64,000 nucleotides of DNA, from NCBI GenBank assembly GCA_037178625.1, contig CM074141.1, positions 2,480,001 through 2,544,000 on the forward strand. Direction: 5' to 3'. The stretch is from Skeletonema tropicum. Taxonomy: Eukaryota; Bacillariophyta; Thalassiosirophyceae; Thalassiosirales; Thalassiosiraceae. Made by a program: the position numbers and the translations under genes. Below the pieces are notes generated by a model that was not told the DNA's origin, did not search any database, and saw only the letters and a list, made by a program, of their open reading frames with translations. This document shows, piece by piece, positions 1-11,388 of this stretch; position 1 is the first letter of the stretch, and each line of letters begins with the position of its first letter.

Positions 1-434
1 TAGTACTTGTTGGAGAATATGTCAGCAAGCTTGCAGTCAAGCTTGCAGTCGCGCTTGTATCTAATACCTGCAATGATGCAGATGATAACTGCCACTGCGG
101 CTGCAGCAGCTGCTGCTGCTTCTTCTGTGTGTCTTGCCGACTAACTTCCTCGCTTGATAATGATCGACTCTTGGAGTCAAGGACTCTCTCGTACGTGTAG
201 AGCCGGCTTGAGCTGCAGTACATGCTGCATCTACACTCCCGAGTGTATATACACCTCTCTCCCTCGCGAAATGAAGGGCATTTTATGTGATTGCACAAAA
301 ATGTCGAAATTTGGAAGTCACTAGAATTAGCATCCAAATCACTTTCCTCGCTTACGGATAGTCGGCTTAACCTCGAGCTTGGAATTGAGTTTGAACTCGG
401 GCTTGAGCTTGAGCTTAGCGTATCATATCATATG

Positions 435-1830
435 TCACGACAATAGAGTCGCTATTGCGTTGGAGCCTGACAAAAGGAAGCGAATGAAAGCTGCAAATAG
501 TCGATTCATTGCTGAGTAAAATGACATCATATTGAAAGCTGCCGATAAAGCTGGCATCGATATTGAACTGAGTGCTGTCGAAAAGGGCTGTGTTGCAGTG
601 GGCGTTACCAAAGAGAATTGCTTCATATTAAGGTGAACTGGCATCATGTTGAGTGCCGCCAGAAGAGATAGATTGAGTTCTGCAGAAAAGAGAGGCATTG
701 CGTTGAGCACTGCCAATTTGCACACCATGAGTATGCTTTACAAACCGGTCAATCAAGATGTTGTCTTGACCGAAGCCGAAGTCTAAACTGTCGTTCGCGT
801 AGGTCGCTATATCACATTAGAGTTTAGAGCCACATTTCTGAAACGGGCGATAGCATAGGTCGCTATCACATTAGAGTTTAGAGCCACATTTCTGAAATGG
901 GCGATAGCATTCTCTGTAAACCGGTCGATCGAGACTGCCTTGTCTTGATCGAGGATTACAAGGTCGTCCTCGTAAACTACTATCACGTTCGAGTTTAGAG
1001 CCGCATTTCTGGAATGGGCGATAGCGTTCTCCGATGGACTATCATACAATGTGTGCCCATTTGGGATGATTTGCCCATTTGGGTTAGTGTTGCATGGTCT
1101 ATTCATAGCTTGCCCATGTGGGTCACTATGAGATTGTTCGGTCATGGCTTGCTCGTCGGAGTTGTTACCATGAGAACGTCTATTCATGGCTTGCTTGTAG
1201 AAGTTGTTACCATGAGATTGTCCGGTCATGGCTTGCTCGTCGGAGTTGTTACCATGAGAACGTCTATTCATGGCTTGCTTGTAGAAGTTGTTACCATGAG
1301 ATTATCCGGTCATGGCCTGCTCGTAGGAGTTGTTACCATGAGGACGTCAATTCACTTTTTGCCCATTTTGATTTAGGTTACCGTGAGAGTATCTGGTCAA
1401 GGCTTGCTCGTGTGAGTTGCCGTGAAGATGTCTATTCAAGGCTTGCCCATGCCAGTTGCCGTGAACACGTATATTCAAAGCTTGCTCTGGTGGGTTACCG
1501 AGAGATTGTCCGGTCAAGGCTTGCTCGTTGGAGTTGTTAACCTGAGGATGTCTATTCAATGCTTGCGATATGCCAAGAGTTGTTGGAACGGCTTGGGTTC
1601 CGTATAGATTGTTTGGAGCTGCAGTGAGAAGATGAATACTGTCGACCTCGGAAAGTCTGCTTGCTCCCTCGGAGTCCTGAGTTACAAAAGGAGAAGCTCC
1701 CTCGTTTGCCGTAGACTCGTCAGGAATAGGATTGAACCATGTACTGTGAGTTTGGTGTTCGTCAAGAGTAGGATTGACCAATGTCTTGTTAAGTCGAACG
1801 TTGAAAGGATTTTGTTCTAATTGGGCCATT
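435..1830 (-). repeat. Degenerate tandem-repeat locus (14-residue units)
   Basis: On the minus strand a 42-bp (14-codon) unit recurs from about 1118 to 1560, translating as variants of HGNNSDEQAMTGQS and HGNNFYKQAMNRRS. A longer unit of roughly 55-120 bp, containing AGAGCCACATTTCTG-like cores, recurs near 826, 880 and 1000. One reading frame stays open across most of the array but has two in-frame stops between 1272 and 1349 that split it. This looks like a decaying repeat-protein gene or an expanded minisatellite that happens to lack stops. I recognise no protein family. Confidence 0.55.
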
Positions 1831-2065
1831 CGAAGCAAAGCAAATAGTAGGAACAGAAATAGGGTGTTGTGCCAACCCTTTTGCTCCAGGCCCTCTCTTT
1901 TCCCGAGTCCGAGTCATTAGCTTCCTTGATAATCTTGTTGTCCTCTGGGTAACAAAGACGAGCCTTGTATTTGATAAAAGTCCCATTGGCAGAATATTTG
2001 CCAGTTGTCTTGACCCTTGCTCCTGCTGGAGGAGCAGAATGAGTAGTATCTGTATCTGTCGTCAT
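1817..2065 (-). CDS. Hypothetical N-terminal exon upstream of the repeat locus
   Basis: An 82-codon reading frame begins MTTDTDTTHSAPPAG and contains KTTGKYSANGTFIKYKARLCYPED, shown here only in part as a Lys/Tyr-rich segment. It runs directly into the 14-residue repeat frame below it: the two frames overlap at 1817-1838 and differ by one base phase, so a short intron or frameshift could link them. No family is recognised. It may be the 5' end of the repeat-protein gene at 435-1830. Confidence 0.25.
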   Translation of the reverse strand: MTTDTDTTHSAPPAGARVKTTGKYSANGTFIKYKARLCYPEDNKIIKEANDSDSGKERAWSKRVGTTPYFCSYYLLCFEWPN

Positions 2066-2129
2066 TTCAATGGCTTGTTTTGCAACAAAGATGTGAATCC
2101 TTGGAAGGTCCGATGATCGACTCAAAGAT

Positions 2130-3469
2130 GAGACGGGTTTGAATCACGATTTGAATGAACGAAACGATTTGAATTCTCACGTTCAAGAGTGAACGTTCGA
2201 ATTAGATCGAATCGTCAAGGATGCAAAGTGATGTATTCGTATACTCAATGGAGAGCTAAAAGTCTGATAATCTGTGACAATGCCTAGAGCCACATGAATG
2301 GCTATTGAAAGAAATTGATTCTTAGACAAATTGTGAGCCTATTTTAGACTAATGAGTGATGAAGACGAAAGTGGAAAAATCTGCCAACTGAATATTCTCA
2401 CAGTAATTGTTTCCTTCGTGACAGGGTGTACAACACTTGCACAGAATTCCTGGACATCAACAGCTGGAGAAATGCTCAGTTTTTCGTTCTCTAGCGCTCT
2501 TGGTATAGTGTACATCGGTGCATCGAAATATCCATTGCCACAGACATGATAAAGGGCTTCTTGCGAGATTGCTGCTGGGCCGACACTAGGGACAATTCCT
2601 GCAATACGGGCTGATCTCCTTGGTGTTACATCTGCAACACCTTGGTCACAGTCGGCATCGTCATCTTGGCTGATAGTAGGAATGGGCCGATGTGTTTTTG
2701 GTGTTGGTGTAGTTGTACTTGATTTGATTCTGGTTTTGTGGCTCCTTTAACTGGCGGTATAACGACTGGCATTTGCTCCTCTTTCTCTTTCGCTAGTTGG
2801 TCTAGTTTCTGAAATTCTTTGACCAAGTTTTCAATTCGCCGCCTCTAGACATTCCTTTTACACACTGTTTGCTATGTTTTCGTGAAGTTTTACGAGAGTT
2901 GGATGGTTGCTGGGCGGGTCTTTTGCCGTGGTACAGTTGTGCTCCCGTTCACACATACATCTTTCCATGTCACTTTTTGGCTTCGCCGCATCTGGGGCTT
3001 ATCGGTTGATTGCACGTTTTGGTAGCCGCAATATCGATGGCTTTGGACTGTGTACTGTCATGCTCGCTGCATTGGGAAGATACGTTTCAGCTGTTACATA
3101 GTATCCTCGGAGATGCCTATCGCAAGCGAAGCCCAGCATCCCGTGACGGCACTGCAGCATCAATTCAGCACTAAACCGGATACTGCAGCCTGGTTTCTCC
3201 GTTCGCCCAATACAGTGAGTGGCCTTGCATAGCATCCACTGCGACGGCTAATGTACAAAGCTATACACTCTAGTCATAACTTCACTAGATGATCAGTTAT
3301 TAGTAGTCTTTCTTTAGCATTAGTCTGAGGCTCACGACACATCTAAGTGAATTCTTTTTTAACCAAGCTAAGCAGCTATTCCAAGCGAAAGCTGCCCCAC
3401 GCCGCCGATCACAAAATGACGGCCGCAACACAACTATGAGAACGGGCGAAAGTCTCCAACAGCTTCCCT
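2130..3469. other. Intergenic stretch without a supportable gene
   Basis: Only short reading frames occur, such as 66 codons at 2626-2826 on the minus strand, which are Gln/Lys-rich and lack a recognisable domain. I see no inverted repeats, RNA genes or conserved motif. Confidence 0.4.
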
Positions 3470-3986
3470 ATGAACAGCAGACCCGAACCTCAACAAACAC
3501 AAACACCGCTCAACCATAACGGTCAGAGCAGTAAAATTGATAGTACTCTGCAGAATTTTTCAGCAGCGCATGCAACCTATGCCTATGCAATGTCTTCCAA
3601 TGCAAATGCAACAGATGCACCAGAGTGGAAGCGCTCCAACCAATCCAGATATGAGGTATGGCAACGACACCTAATATTGTTGGACACATGGGTGTGAAGT
3701 TCAGCTTAACCATACCAGTATGACTTGTACTTGTACTTGTACTAACCCTATCCCTGGAGAAAGGACGTATGCCAATGCTAACAGATTCAACATGATGGGA
3801 GAATCCATGATGGGAAGCCACAAAACAGTAGAACCAAGTGCGGTAGGAAATGAATGTGCATCAAATCAAAGACGTTGTCAGCATTAGCAACAACAACAGC
3901 AGCAGCAGCAGCAGCGCAGCGAAGGATGTTCAAACTATGCTGTCAAAGGAGGAGTGTGCAAGAGGCATGGGGCAAAGAGTAAATGA
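3470..3986 (+). pseudogene. Zinc-repeat (WRKY19-like) gene with a premature stop in a polyGln tract
   Basis: Two exons can be joined: 3470-3655 (62 codons, Asn/Gln/Ser-rich) and 3705-3986, with a 49-bp GT-AG intron that keeps phase 0. Exon 2 reads through a Cys-Thr run, a Met-rich segment and then a polyGln tract followed by one zinc-type module, GCSNYAVKGGVCKRHGAKSK. A single TAG at 3885-3887 interrupts the frame at the start of the CAA/CAG run, where a Gln codon (CAG) is expected. Everything downstream is in frame to TGA at 3984. The module matches the repeats in the gene at 4595, so this is a single-module relative inactivated, or nearly so, by one substitution. Splicing that avoids the TAG is also possible. 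Confidence 0.55.
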
Positions 3987-4594
3987 TGGGAAGACGACAC
4001 ATTAGTCATTGTCTGCTTCGTGTTTTTTTGCCTTGTGGCACGCAGTGTTGTGATGATTTTCAACAAGTATCCCGTCAAAGTCAAAGAATGGTGCTGAAAA
4101 TATCAATTTTCTTGAGTAGAAAGCGTTGCCGCAAACAAGTCATCTCAGACCAATCAAGCAACTAATAAGAGAGGTTATGTTGCAGTTTGAATTATTCAAT
4201 GGAAGATCCCTAACCAGAAGAGAGACTTTTAGGTCTGGCTGACAGTTGAGAGGAATTATCATCTACAATAAAAGATAATGAAGCATGACCATCAGCACGA
4301 CCACCAGCCTTACATTCACCGTATCGTAACAACGATGAGTCCTTCTATCCTTCCGTTTCTCCTTGCTTGGCTGTGGAAAATTCTTTCCATTTATATTATT
4401 ATAGTGAGTGTACAAGCAGTAGTTCTCCCGAATGAAGAACACGATCACTGTCACACTGTCTGTCTGCGGCACCCAAACAAGAAATGCTAGCAAGCACATG
4501 CACCTCGTCGTTCACAACATGAACATGATGATGTATCACCCCAAAAAAATAATTATCATTCCTCCGGTGCATGTACGAACTTAATTAATTATCA
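3987..4594. promoter_or_regulatory. Upstream region of the six-module zinc-repeat gene
   Basis: About 600 bp without a supportable ORF. It should contain the promoter of the gene at 4595. I see no unambiguous TATA box or repeat. Confidence 0.2.
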
Positions 4595-5923
4595 GTGGAT
4601 CCATTAGCATACTTAAACCCCCCACCCCTTCCTAACAAAATGCCAACTCAACTAAACTACGTCAACGGAAAATGGCTCGACCGTGAGGAGGAATTGCTCG
4701 CACGCCGTACAGAATTATTGGCCGAGAAAAATAAACGACATCACTTGATCACCAAAGATGATTTTGCAACTCGCATGGCTGCTGACCCACCGCCACCACC
4801 ATTATCAACTATTGCCCCACCTTTGAAAAGTAGTGATGCAGTGGTGAACGGAAGTAGTAGCAGTCAGATAATAGCACCAGAAGAAGATGATCATCTCGTA
4901 ACGGCTGCCAAAGATGGACTGCTTTGTCTTGGGAGCAGCGGCAGCGGGGCGGAAGGCACGGAGCAACAGCAGCAGCAGCAGCCGGCGGATGTTACACCAG
5001 TTGTTGCGATGGATGAAAAATCCTCCTCTTCATCAGCAGCTGCCGCCTCTTCTTCTGAAAATGACACCACCAAGAAGCGGCAATCATCATCATCATCGTT
5101 ATCATCCACCAAAGAGGAAGCTAGTAATAATAATAATTACGACGATCATGCGCCTCCCAAAAAGAAGAAGAAAAAGACCTACTACAGAATCTGCACCGTC
5201 GAAGGGTGTACCAAACTCATCCAAAGCAAGGGCGTCTGTATCCGCCACGGCGCCAGACTCAAACGATGCAACAGTCCCGGATGTCCCAATCGTGCCGTCA
5301 AGGGAGGTGTCTGCAAACGACATGGGGCGGTGGTAACACGTAAGAAATGTAGTATTGCCGATTGTGTCAATCTTGCTGTGAAGGGTGGGATTTGTCATAG
5401 GCATGGTGCTGCGCGTATTTCAATTGCAACTGCCACTACTACTACTACTGCTGCCACAACTGTGGTGGTGAAGGAGGATGGAATTGGTGGTGAGTCCAAG
5501 AAGACACCAAAAGGCAAGAAGAAAAAAAAGGGAGGAAAGATGAATAAGGAAGAGTCTTCCTCACTAATATGTCAACCAGTCACCACCCCCGCCAACGCAT
5601 TGCGGAAACAACAAGTCACACCCACCACCACCACTACCACCAAACAGTCCAACTCCTCCACACGCAAACGATGCACCGTAGAAGGGTGCAACACCCAAGC
5701 CAAACAGGGCGGACTTTGCGTCAAACACGGTGCCAAATGCAAAAGTCCCAAATGTACGTACCCCAATTGTACCAAGTATGCACAACGAGGGGGAGTGTGT
5801 ATTGAACACGGAGCGGTATTTGTACGGAAACGGTGTAGTGTCGAGGGATGTCCGAATGGGGTGAAGAAACGGGGATTGTGTCGGAGGCATGGGGCGTATG
5901 AGGGTGAGACTCCTCCGAAATGA
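4595..5923 (+). CDS. Six-module Cys/His zinc-repeat protein (WRKY19-like)
   Basis: The gene is a single exon of 442 codons. Residues 1-60 contain an NGKWLDREEELLARR segment likely to be helical, followed by low-complexity Pro, Ser, polyGln and Asn runs. There are six modules of the form C-x4-C-x9-C-x2-H-G-A in two clusters, at about residues 198-275 and 357-435 (for example CNSPGCPNRAVKGGVCKRHG). A Lys-rich run before the first cluster (PPKKKKKKTYYR) could act as a nuclear signal. These modules occur in the N-terminal part of plant WRKY19-type proteins and are greatly expanded in diatoms. The regular Cys/His spacing implies one metal ion per module. Function is unproven, with nucleic-acid or protein binding in the nucleus as an inference. 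No WRKY domain is present, so a WRKY transcription-factor label would be misleading. Confidence 0.85.
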   Translation: MDPLAYLNPPPLPNKMPTQLNYVNGKWLDREEELLARRTELLAEKNKRHHLITKDDFATRMAADPPPPPLSTIAPPLKSSDAVVNGSSSSQIIAPEEDDHLVTAAKDGLLCLGSSGSGAEGTEQQQQQQPADVTPVVAMDEKSSSSSAAAASSSENDTTKKRQSSSSSLSSTKEEASNNNNYDDHAPPKKKKKKTYYRICTVEGCTKLIQSKGVCIRHGARLKRCNSPGCPNRAVKGGVCKRHGAVVTRKKCSIADCVNLAVKGGICHRHGAARISIATATTTTTAATTVVVKEDGIGGESKKTPKGKKKKKGGKMNKEESSSLICQPVTTPANALRKQQVTPTTTTTTKQSNSSTRKRCTVEGCNTQAKQGGLCVKHGAKCKSPKCTYPNCTKYAQRGGVCIEHGAVFVRKRCSVEGCPNGVKKRGLCRRHGAYEGETPPK

Positions 5924-6289
5924 GTATAGTGATGAAGTGTATGTTTTATTTGTTGAAGTGTTAATTTTCATATGTTGTTGGAGAGAGAGAGAGGGATCGA
6001 GATACACAGAAAGAGAGAGAGAGTGATCATTGGGGAGGGGGGCAATGTAAAATGCATGTTCAAATTATTGGGGAATCTTTGTCATGTTGAAAATGGGGTG
6101 AGGGGACCAAGTAGCATTTATGTTTCAATCGGGAGTATCAATTCATAGATTTAAATGGATAATTTTTAGAGCAAAGAAGTTCAATTCAAACTCTCTCTCT
6201 CTCTTTACGAAACTAAACTTATACGACCAACGCAAAAAATCAGATCATGAACAATTGATAGCATTATGTACTCATGACGTTTTTTATCA
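5924..6289. other. Short intergenic gap between convergent genes
   Basis: This 3'-to-3' gap holds GA-rich microsatellite (GAGAGAGA near 5981-6022) and a CT-rich run near 6192. There is no gene. It probably contains both transcript 3' ends. Confidence 0.4.
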
Positions 6290-8686
6290 CTACTCTTCAT
6301 CGTGCTTCTCAAATAAACTGCTTCGACGCCTACCCATTTCGGCAGGCCGCTCATAAAGTCTTGTTATTGTTGATGGCAGCTCGTCCACATTGTCCAAGTC
6401 ACTGACGTCACTTAGCTCAGATGATTCAGATAGGAAACTAACCCGTGATCCTGGACGATGGCCTCGCCTATTCAAGTAGCTCATCCTGCTTACGTACGAG
6501 CTTGCTAGTTCACTTTCTCTCCGACTTCGATGAGTCCATCGAAATCCCCTTGCGAGAACTTTCTCTTCGACTCCCTTGAGTTTTAATTCAACCAATGGAG
6601 TTGGAACGAAGCAACTATTTTGCGTTATCTCTTCATAGGCTTCCATTGCACCACTGTACCCTTCCAAAACTGCTTCTGTCACAAAACATTCCGAAGATTT
6701 TGCCGAAGACTGCACTCTAGCTGCAATGTTGGTAGTTTGGCCAAAATAATCATTCACTCCATTAAGTGGCACGATCGTCGCTCTACCGCAATGTATCCCA
6801 ACTCTGATTTCGATGTAATTGTTATTGTCAGGGCGACGCCCAATCGTTGGTAACATTTCCATTGCATGCGAAACTGCAATCATTGCAGCACGGCCGTTCG
6901 GAAAGGATGCCATAACTGCATCACCGATAGTCTTTACTACACGGCCACCATTCCTCGTAAAAGCCCCAAACAACACTTGAAAGTGCTTCCGAACCAGCCG
7001 GAACGCATCCCCGTCTCCCACGGATGCATAGAGTTTCGTCGAGTCAACAATATCAGTAAAGACCAAAACAACATTTGATATGGACAAAAACACATCAGTG
7101 GGTGCAGAGACAACGTGATGCTCCTGAAAGAATGTATTGAAAACAGGATGATGCATCACCGCAGATGCTGTCGTATACATTGATCGCTCTTCTTGGGGCA
7201 AATGGAAAAGAATTTTATCGTCAACATCTTTTTGAACCCACAATACAAAGAAGGATCGAGTATCTGGCAAGATATGAAATGATATTTTGCCATGCGGGAC
7301 TTCCAATGACGCCTTTTGACTGTCTCGTTTGTTTTTGTAGACCAACTGCGAAACTTTAAAGGTAAGTTTGATTGGTTCATCTGCATCGACACTATCCCTT
7401 TTAACAACCAAAATATTATCCGTCTTCGCCACAGGACAATGCATCCTATATCTACCTGACGGCAGTGCTGGTGCTATTTCAGTCTCCTCCCCCGTCCCAA
7501 CACTGTAGGCGAAGCCAGAACCAGTAGATGTGGCAGGAACAGCGGCAAACACTGCAGTTTGTGCCATTGAATCTTGACTAGGCTTGCAGGAATAGTTTTC
7601 TGCCAATACATACAGCACGTCGGAATTAAGACAGAACATGACTTTGATTTTGTCCAAGGAATCAATGACATTTGGTGCATGACAACCTTGACAATTTGCC
7701 CTCGCAGGCAGTCTCCCTAACATATCTGTATCCATCACTTGGGAGCCACATTGAACACATTCTGGTGCAAATCTCATCGCCACCAAACCAACTGATGTCG
7801 CATGTAGTAACTCCGCTAGTGCCACCATTTCATCAAACCCACCCTCTTTTGCAAGTGCAGCTGGTTGAATAGGATTTAGTAGTCCGATTGCAATCACTTT
7901 AGATAGGAATGCATCTGCATCTTTTGGTCCCTTGGCAACAGTTGCAGTTGAATCTGGTAGTTCTTGGTAGCCTACATCGACGGCTTTTGCGAGGATGGAA
8001 CGAACAAAGGCCCAGAATTCGGCATTAAATGGATATTGTTCAGGCGAGTGTGAGTACGTATTTCCGCTGTGTAACTTCGATGCATCATAATTATCGTCGT
8101 CACTCCCTTCTTCACTTTTTTGCCCTTTGAATCTGCCATCATCATCGAAATACTCGTCATCACTATCGTTATGATGTTTGTGGCTATCATCAGAACAATT
8201 ATTATAATCATCGACATCCTCCTCCCAGGGATATCCTCCACGCCGATCGTCACGTTGCATCATTTCAACATATCGATCAAATTCATCCAAATCTGCCGTA
8301 TGGCTCTCTCGGCCTTCGATGGGTATTGTTCCGTGGCTGTACAGAGGATGAATGACATGAATTATTAGTTGAACATCAAATAATATTATCAAGACATGAG
8401 AATCATGTGCTATATGGCATATGAACCCTCTCCCTTGGTTTGTCTCTCTAGGCGCATAAGGTAGAGCCACGAACTTATATTTAAAGACTTACCCATAATT
8501 TCGTGAAATATCGATCTCATTAAATATTCCATTACTTCCATTCAAGCTTCCGAAGCTATTCAAGCTATCATTAAAGTTGTTGTTTCCATTAGGCACACGT
8601 GACACTGGCAGGCAGAGAGAGCCAGAGCTGCCTCTTCGGAAGAACCGTTCTCCTCCGTTCATTATTTTATCCCTTATTATTTCCAC
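6290..8686 (-). CDS. Class III adenylate cyclase, soluble, with an N-terminal Cys-rich domain
   Basis: There are two exons, 8686-8493 and 8336-6290. The 156-bp intron has a GTAAGT donor and a TACAG acceptor and restores a Gly codon, giving 746 aa. The catalytic domain at about residues 485-660 has FTDIVDST with both metal-binding Asp positions, KTIGDAVMASF with the second Asp and a Lys in the adenine-specifying position, and DYFGQTTNIAARV with Asp plus the transition-state Asn and Arg. The Lys/Asp pair predicts ATP, not GTP, as substrate, so the product should be cAMP. Upstream, two Cys-x2-Cys pairs (CVQC and CQGC) precede a region resembling the DUF5939-type domain found before bacterial cyclases (from memory of that family). 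An Asp/His-rich segment lies near residues 80-130. No membrane segment is obvious. The exon 1 start at 8686 is preferred because of the clean splice. An ATG inside the intron (8470) is an alternative for unspliced RNA. Confidence 0.85.
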
Positions 8687-8699
8687 ACGCCAACAGATT

Positions 8700-9390
8700 C
8701 ACTTGCAAGAGTCAATAATAGAAGATATTTATGAAGTCAGAAGATGAAATGAATGCGCTGCATGCCGGAATGCAAGAAGATGATAAGAGGCCTTCCGACT
8801 GCCCGGCCCGCCGATGCAAGAAGAGCAATAATGAGAAGAGGCCTTGAAGTCAGAAGACGTAAATAAATGCGAGCTAAGTAAAAGTTTATGAAGTAGGAAG
8901 TAGTAGGTAGTATGTAGGTACATGAAGCGAAGCGAAGCAGAAGACGATGGCCATCGGCGTGAATGGTTCTCGTGCGTGAATGCAGCGTGCTGCATGCCGG
9001 AATGCAAGACAGAAGAGGCCTTGCCGGCCCCCCGCCGACCGCCATGCAAGCTGAGGCCTTTTTTCACTTTTGGACCGGATTGATGGTACGACAAGAAACT
9101 TACTACCATACCTGCCAGCTCCGACAGAAGGAGTCTGTGAAGACATGGCGGCTGGGTGGCATCTCTCTCTTCTGCCTTAGATAAAAACAATGCTACTCCT
9201 ATGTTTAAGCTGACCTAAGTATTTCGTCGAGTATCAGGGCTATTATTTAGACTATTACAACTTTGATTTGCTAGTGTTTTGTGCGTAAAATTTGTGAGCT
9301 GACAATTATTTCCCGCCAGTAGCATGTACTCTTCTTACATAGTAGGAGTACTTATTAAGACTGCACAAAACAATTACATACATACTGCAC
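8700..9390. repeat. Intergenic region with duplicated GC-rich segments
   Basis: This 0.7 kb region separates the cyclase and carrier genes. Two imperfect direct copies of a segment containing GCTGCATGCCGGAATGCAAG and AGAGGCCTT lie at about 8757-8850 and 8990-9060. GAAGTMRGAAG-like motifs recur. The overlapping short reading frames on the minus strand are products of these repeats and are not credible genes. Confidence 0.4.
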
Positions 9391-9396
9391 AAGAAT

Positions 9397-11247
9397 CTAT
9401 ACATCTATCTCCACCGGTAGATCCAAAAATGTAGGCATGCTGAGTACCTTTGACATCTTTTTACGAGGAGAGCACTCCTCTTGTTGCACAAGTGTTATCA
9501 GATGTGCTTCAGAAGATAGTCTTTTCAACTCGCCTTTACAGTCACCATCTCCCTGGTCGTCCTCAACAGCGTCATTCGTAAAGAAGAAAGTTAACATGGC
9601 ACCAACTAACGACACACATGCACAAAGCAGGATGACTTTCGCATCTCCCACCCATGTAGCCAGGGGAAGAAACAGTACTGCTCCAAGCAAAGCACCCATC
9701 TTTCCACTAGCTGCGCATACTCCGTTTAAAGTGGAGCGGATTGGGCGTGAGAAAGTGATGCTGGGTAGCATGAATGTCTGTGGAGTAGAAAACAAAGAGT
9801 CAGGTATGCCATGCTATGTAATAGTCAAAGAAAATTGATCCGAAATGCACTTACAGTTGTATTTGGTCCGTAATTTGAGAAGAAGAAGCTTGCTCCATAC
9901 AACCCCAGTAATGCGTACTTATTCAATGTATCAAAGTTGTAGCCAATGTATGCGTACAGTGCAGCCATACACAAGAAGCCCTGCAGCTGAATTCTGCGAG
10001 GACTCTGCCTTCCCACCATGTGAATACTGATAAGATAACCTGATGGAAAGAAAGTGACGAATGAAATGAGTGTGATCACAGCGTTCCACAGCACAGAATA
10101 AACGAAAGGATGATGCTCACTTACCTGGTAATGCCATCAATCCAATAAGTATAGCATCACGGATCAAATCAAGTTCTGTTTCCGATTGTCCAAAGGCAGA
10201 TTGCAAAACTTTCGGCTGGAACAGTGCATTGCCATAGAACAAAATGTCAAACAAAAGCCAACATCCAGCAGTTCCAACAAGTTTGTGTCCAAGTTTATCT
10301 TCATTTCGGATTTGCTCCAGCATACATGTTGGTTGGAGTCTTCCTTGCTTTGCCTTTTGTTGATGTGTTGTAGTCTCAATAGTTGAAGATTGCACTGAAT
10401 TTCTTCTGCGATACAGTCTTGTGAGTATAAGTACCAAGCCAGGAAGACTGCCCATTCCAAGAAGTAACCTCCACGCTACGTCTGATCCATCACCAAGCAT
10501 CAGTACAAGAACATATGTAATCAGAGGTACAGCGAGGTAGGCCACACCTTGCATAGAAAACATTTTTGCCAACAATTTCGGCCTGTTGCCTTTTTGAGTT
10601 TCAGACTCGGCAGTAATTGTAGCGGAGAGTGGATATACTCCACCACAGCCAAAGCCGAGGAAGAAGCGCCATATAGCCAACTCTGTGTATATCGAAATAG
10701 CATTTGACAAGAATAGTGTACCGCTAAAGGCACTCATGAGCGCAGAAACAACTTGAACGCACATGACGAGTGCCATGGCAATATGTCGACCCAGCCAGTC
10801 ACCCAACATACCTCCGATGAGCTGACCTACAATCATTCCTCCTATTACGGCAGAACTGCAGCTTGTAATATCCGATGACGTATGTGGTGGGTGACTTGAC
10901 CGCATGAGAGCAAGTGCCAATGAAATGTTGAATGTGTTAAAGGCGGCGCTGAAGTTGCTGGCCATTGCCAAGTTTGCATCGGCAGTGGCAGAGTTTCGTT
11001 TGATGAGTGGAGGACTATCGGGCTGCTCACCAAATGAAAAAGATTCTTCTGTCGGCGCTACTGATGAATCTGGGGAGAACTTGATCGGTGAGGAGTACTC
11101 GCCCCCAATGACAAAGTCATCGGCATCTTCTTCATCTGGCAGATGCCGCTTGGACATGGCGCCATAGTTATCGTGATTTTGACCCTTCTGCTGCTGCATT
11201 GTTGGTAATAGAACGTTGCCGCTGTTGAGACCGTTATCGTAGTCCAT
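9397..11247 (-). CDS. MFS carrier of the phosphate:H+ symporter family (PHO84/PHT1-like)
   Basis: There are three exons, 11247-10125, 10039-9855 and 9777-9397. The introns of 85 and 77 bp have GTAAGT donors, and the join gives 562 aa, typical of the family. About 95 hydrophilic residues precede the first membrane segment. Residues that line the phosphate site in fungal PiPT (numbering from memory) are kept: Tyr in GGVYPLS (about 205), Gln in MFSMQGVAYL (233), the Trp-x3-Asp-x3-Tyr set in CWLLFDILFYG (330/334/338) and Asn in NYGPNTTTF. The usual Asp of GGDYPLS is Val here (204), and the Asp pair of helix 1 is replaced by AFNTFNISLAL. A plasma-membrane phosphate carrier is likely, but proton coupling may differ or the substrate may have changed. 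The start at 11247 is one of several in-frame ATGs; 11388 would add 47 residues. Confidence 0.8.
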
Positions 11248-11388
11248 CTTGTGCTGCTTTTTATGTGATGAGGAAAGTACATTGAAGTACCATACTTTTG
11301 AACTTGAGTCCTTCATGGCGCACGCAAACGTGTTCTGCGAAGCGCATCTTATGAATCTTTGGATTTGATTTGCGAGAAAGTGTCGCAT

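Noticed and set aside
4595..5923. Calling the zinc-repeat protein a WRKY transcription factor
   Set aside because: No WRKYGQK heptad or WRKY zinc finger is present; only the separate Cys/His modules are shared with WRKY19-type proteins.
6290..8470. Starting the cyclase at the in-frame ATG 8470
   Set aside because: That ATG lies inside a canonical GTAAGT-TACAG intron; the spliced start at 8686 restores a clean frame.
8729..9190. Overlapping minus-strand ORFs of up to 153 codons
   Set aside because: They overlap each other in several frames within duplicated low-complexity DNA and carry no domain.
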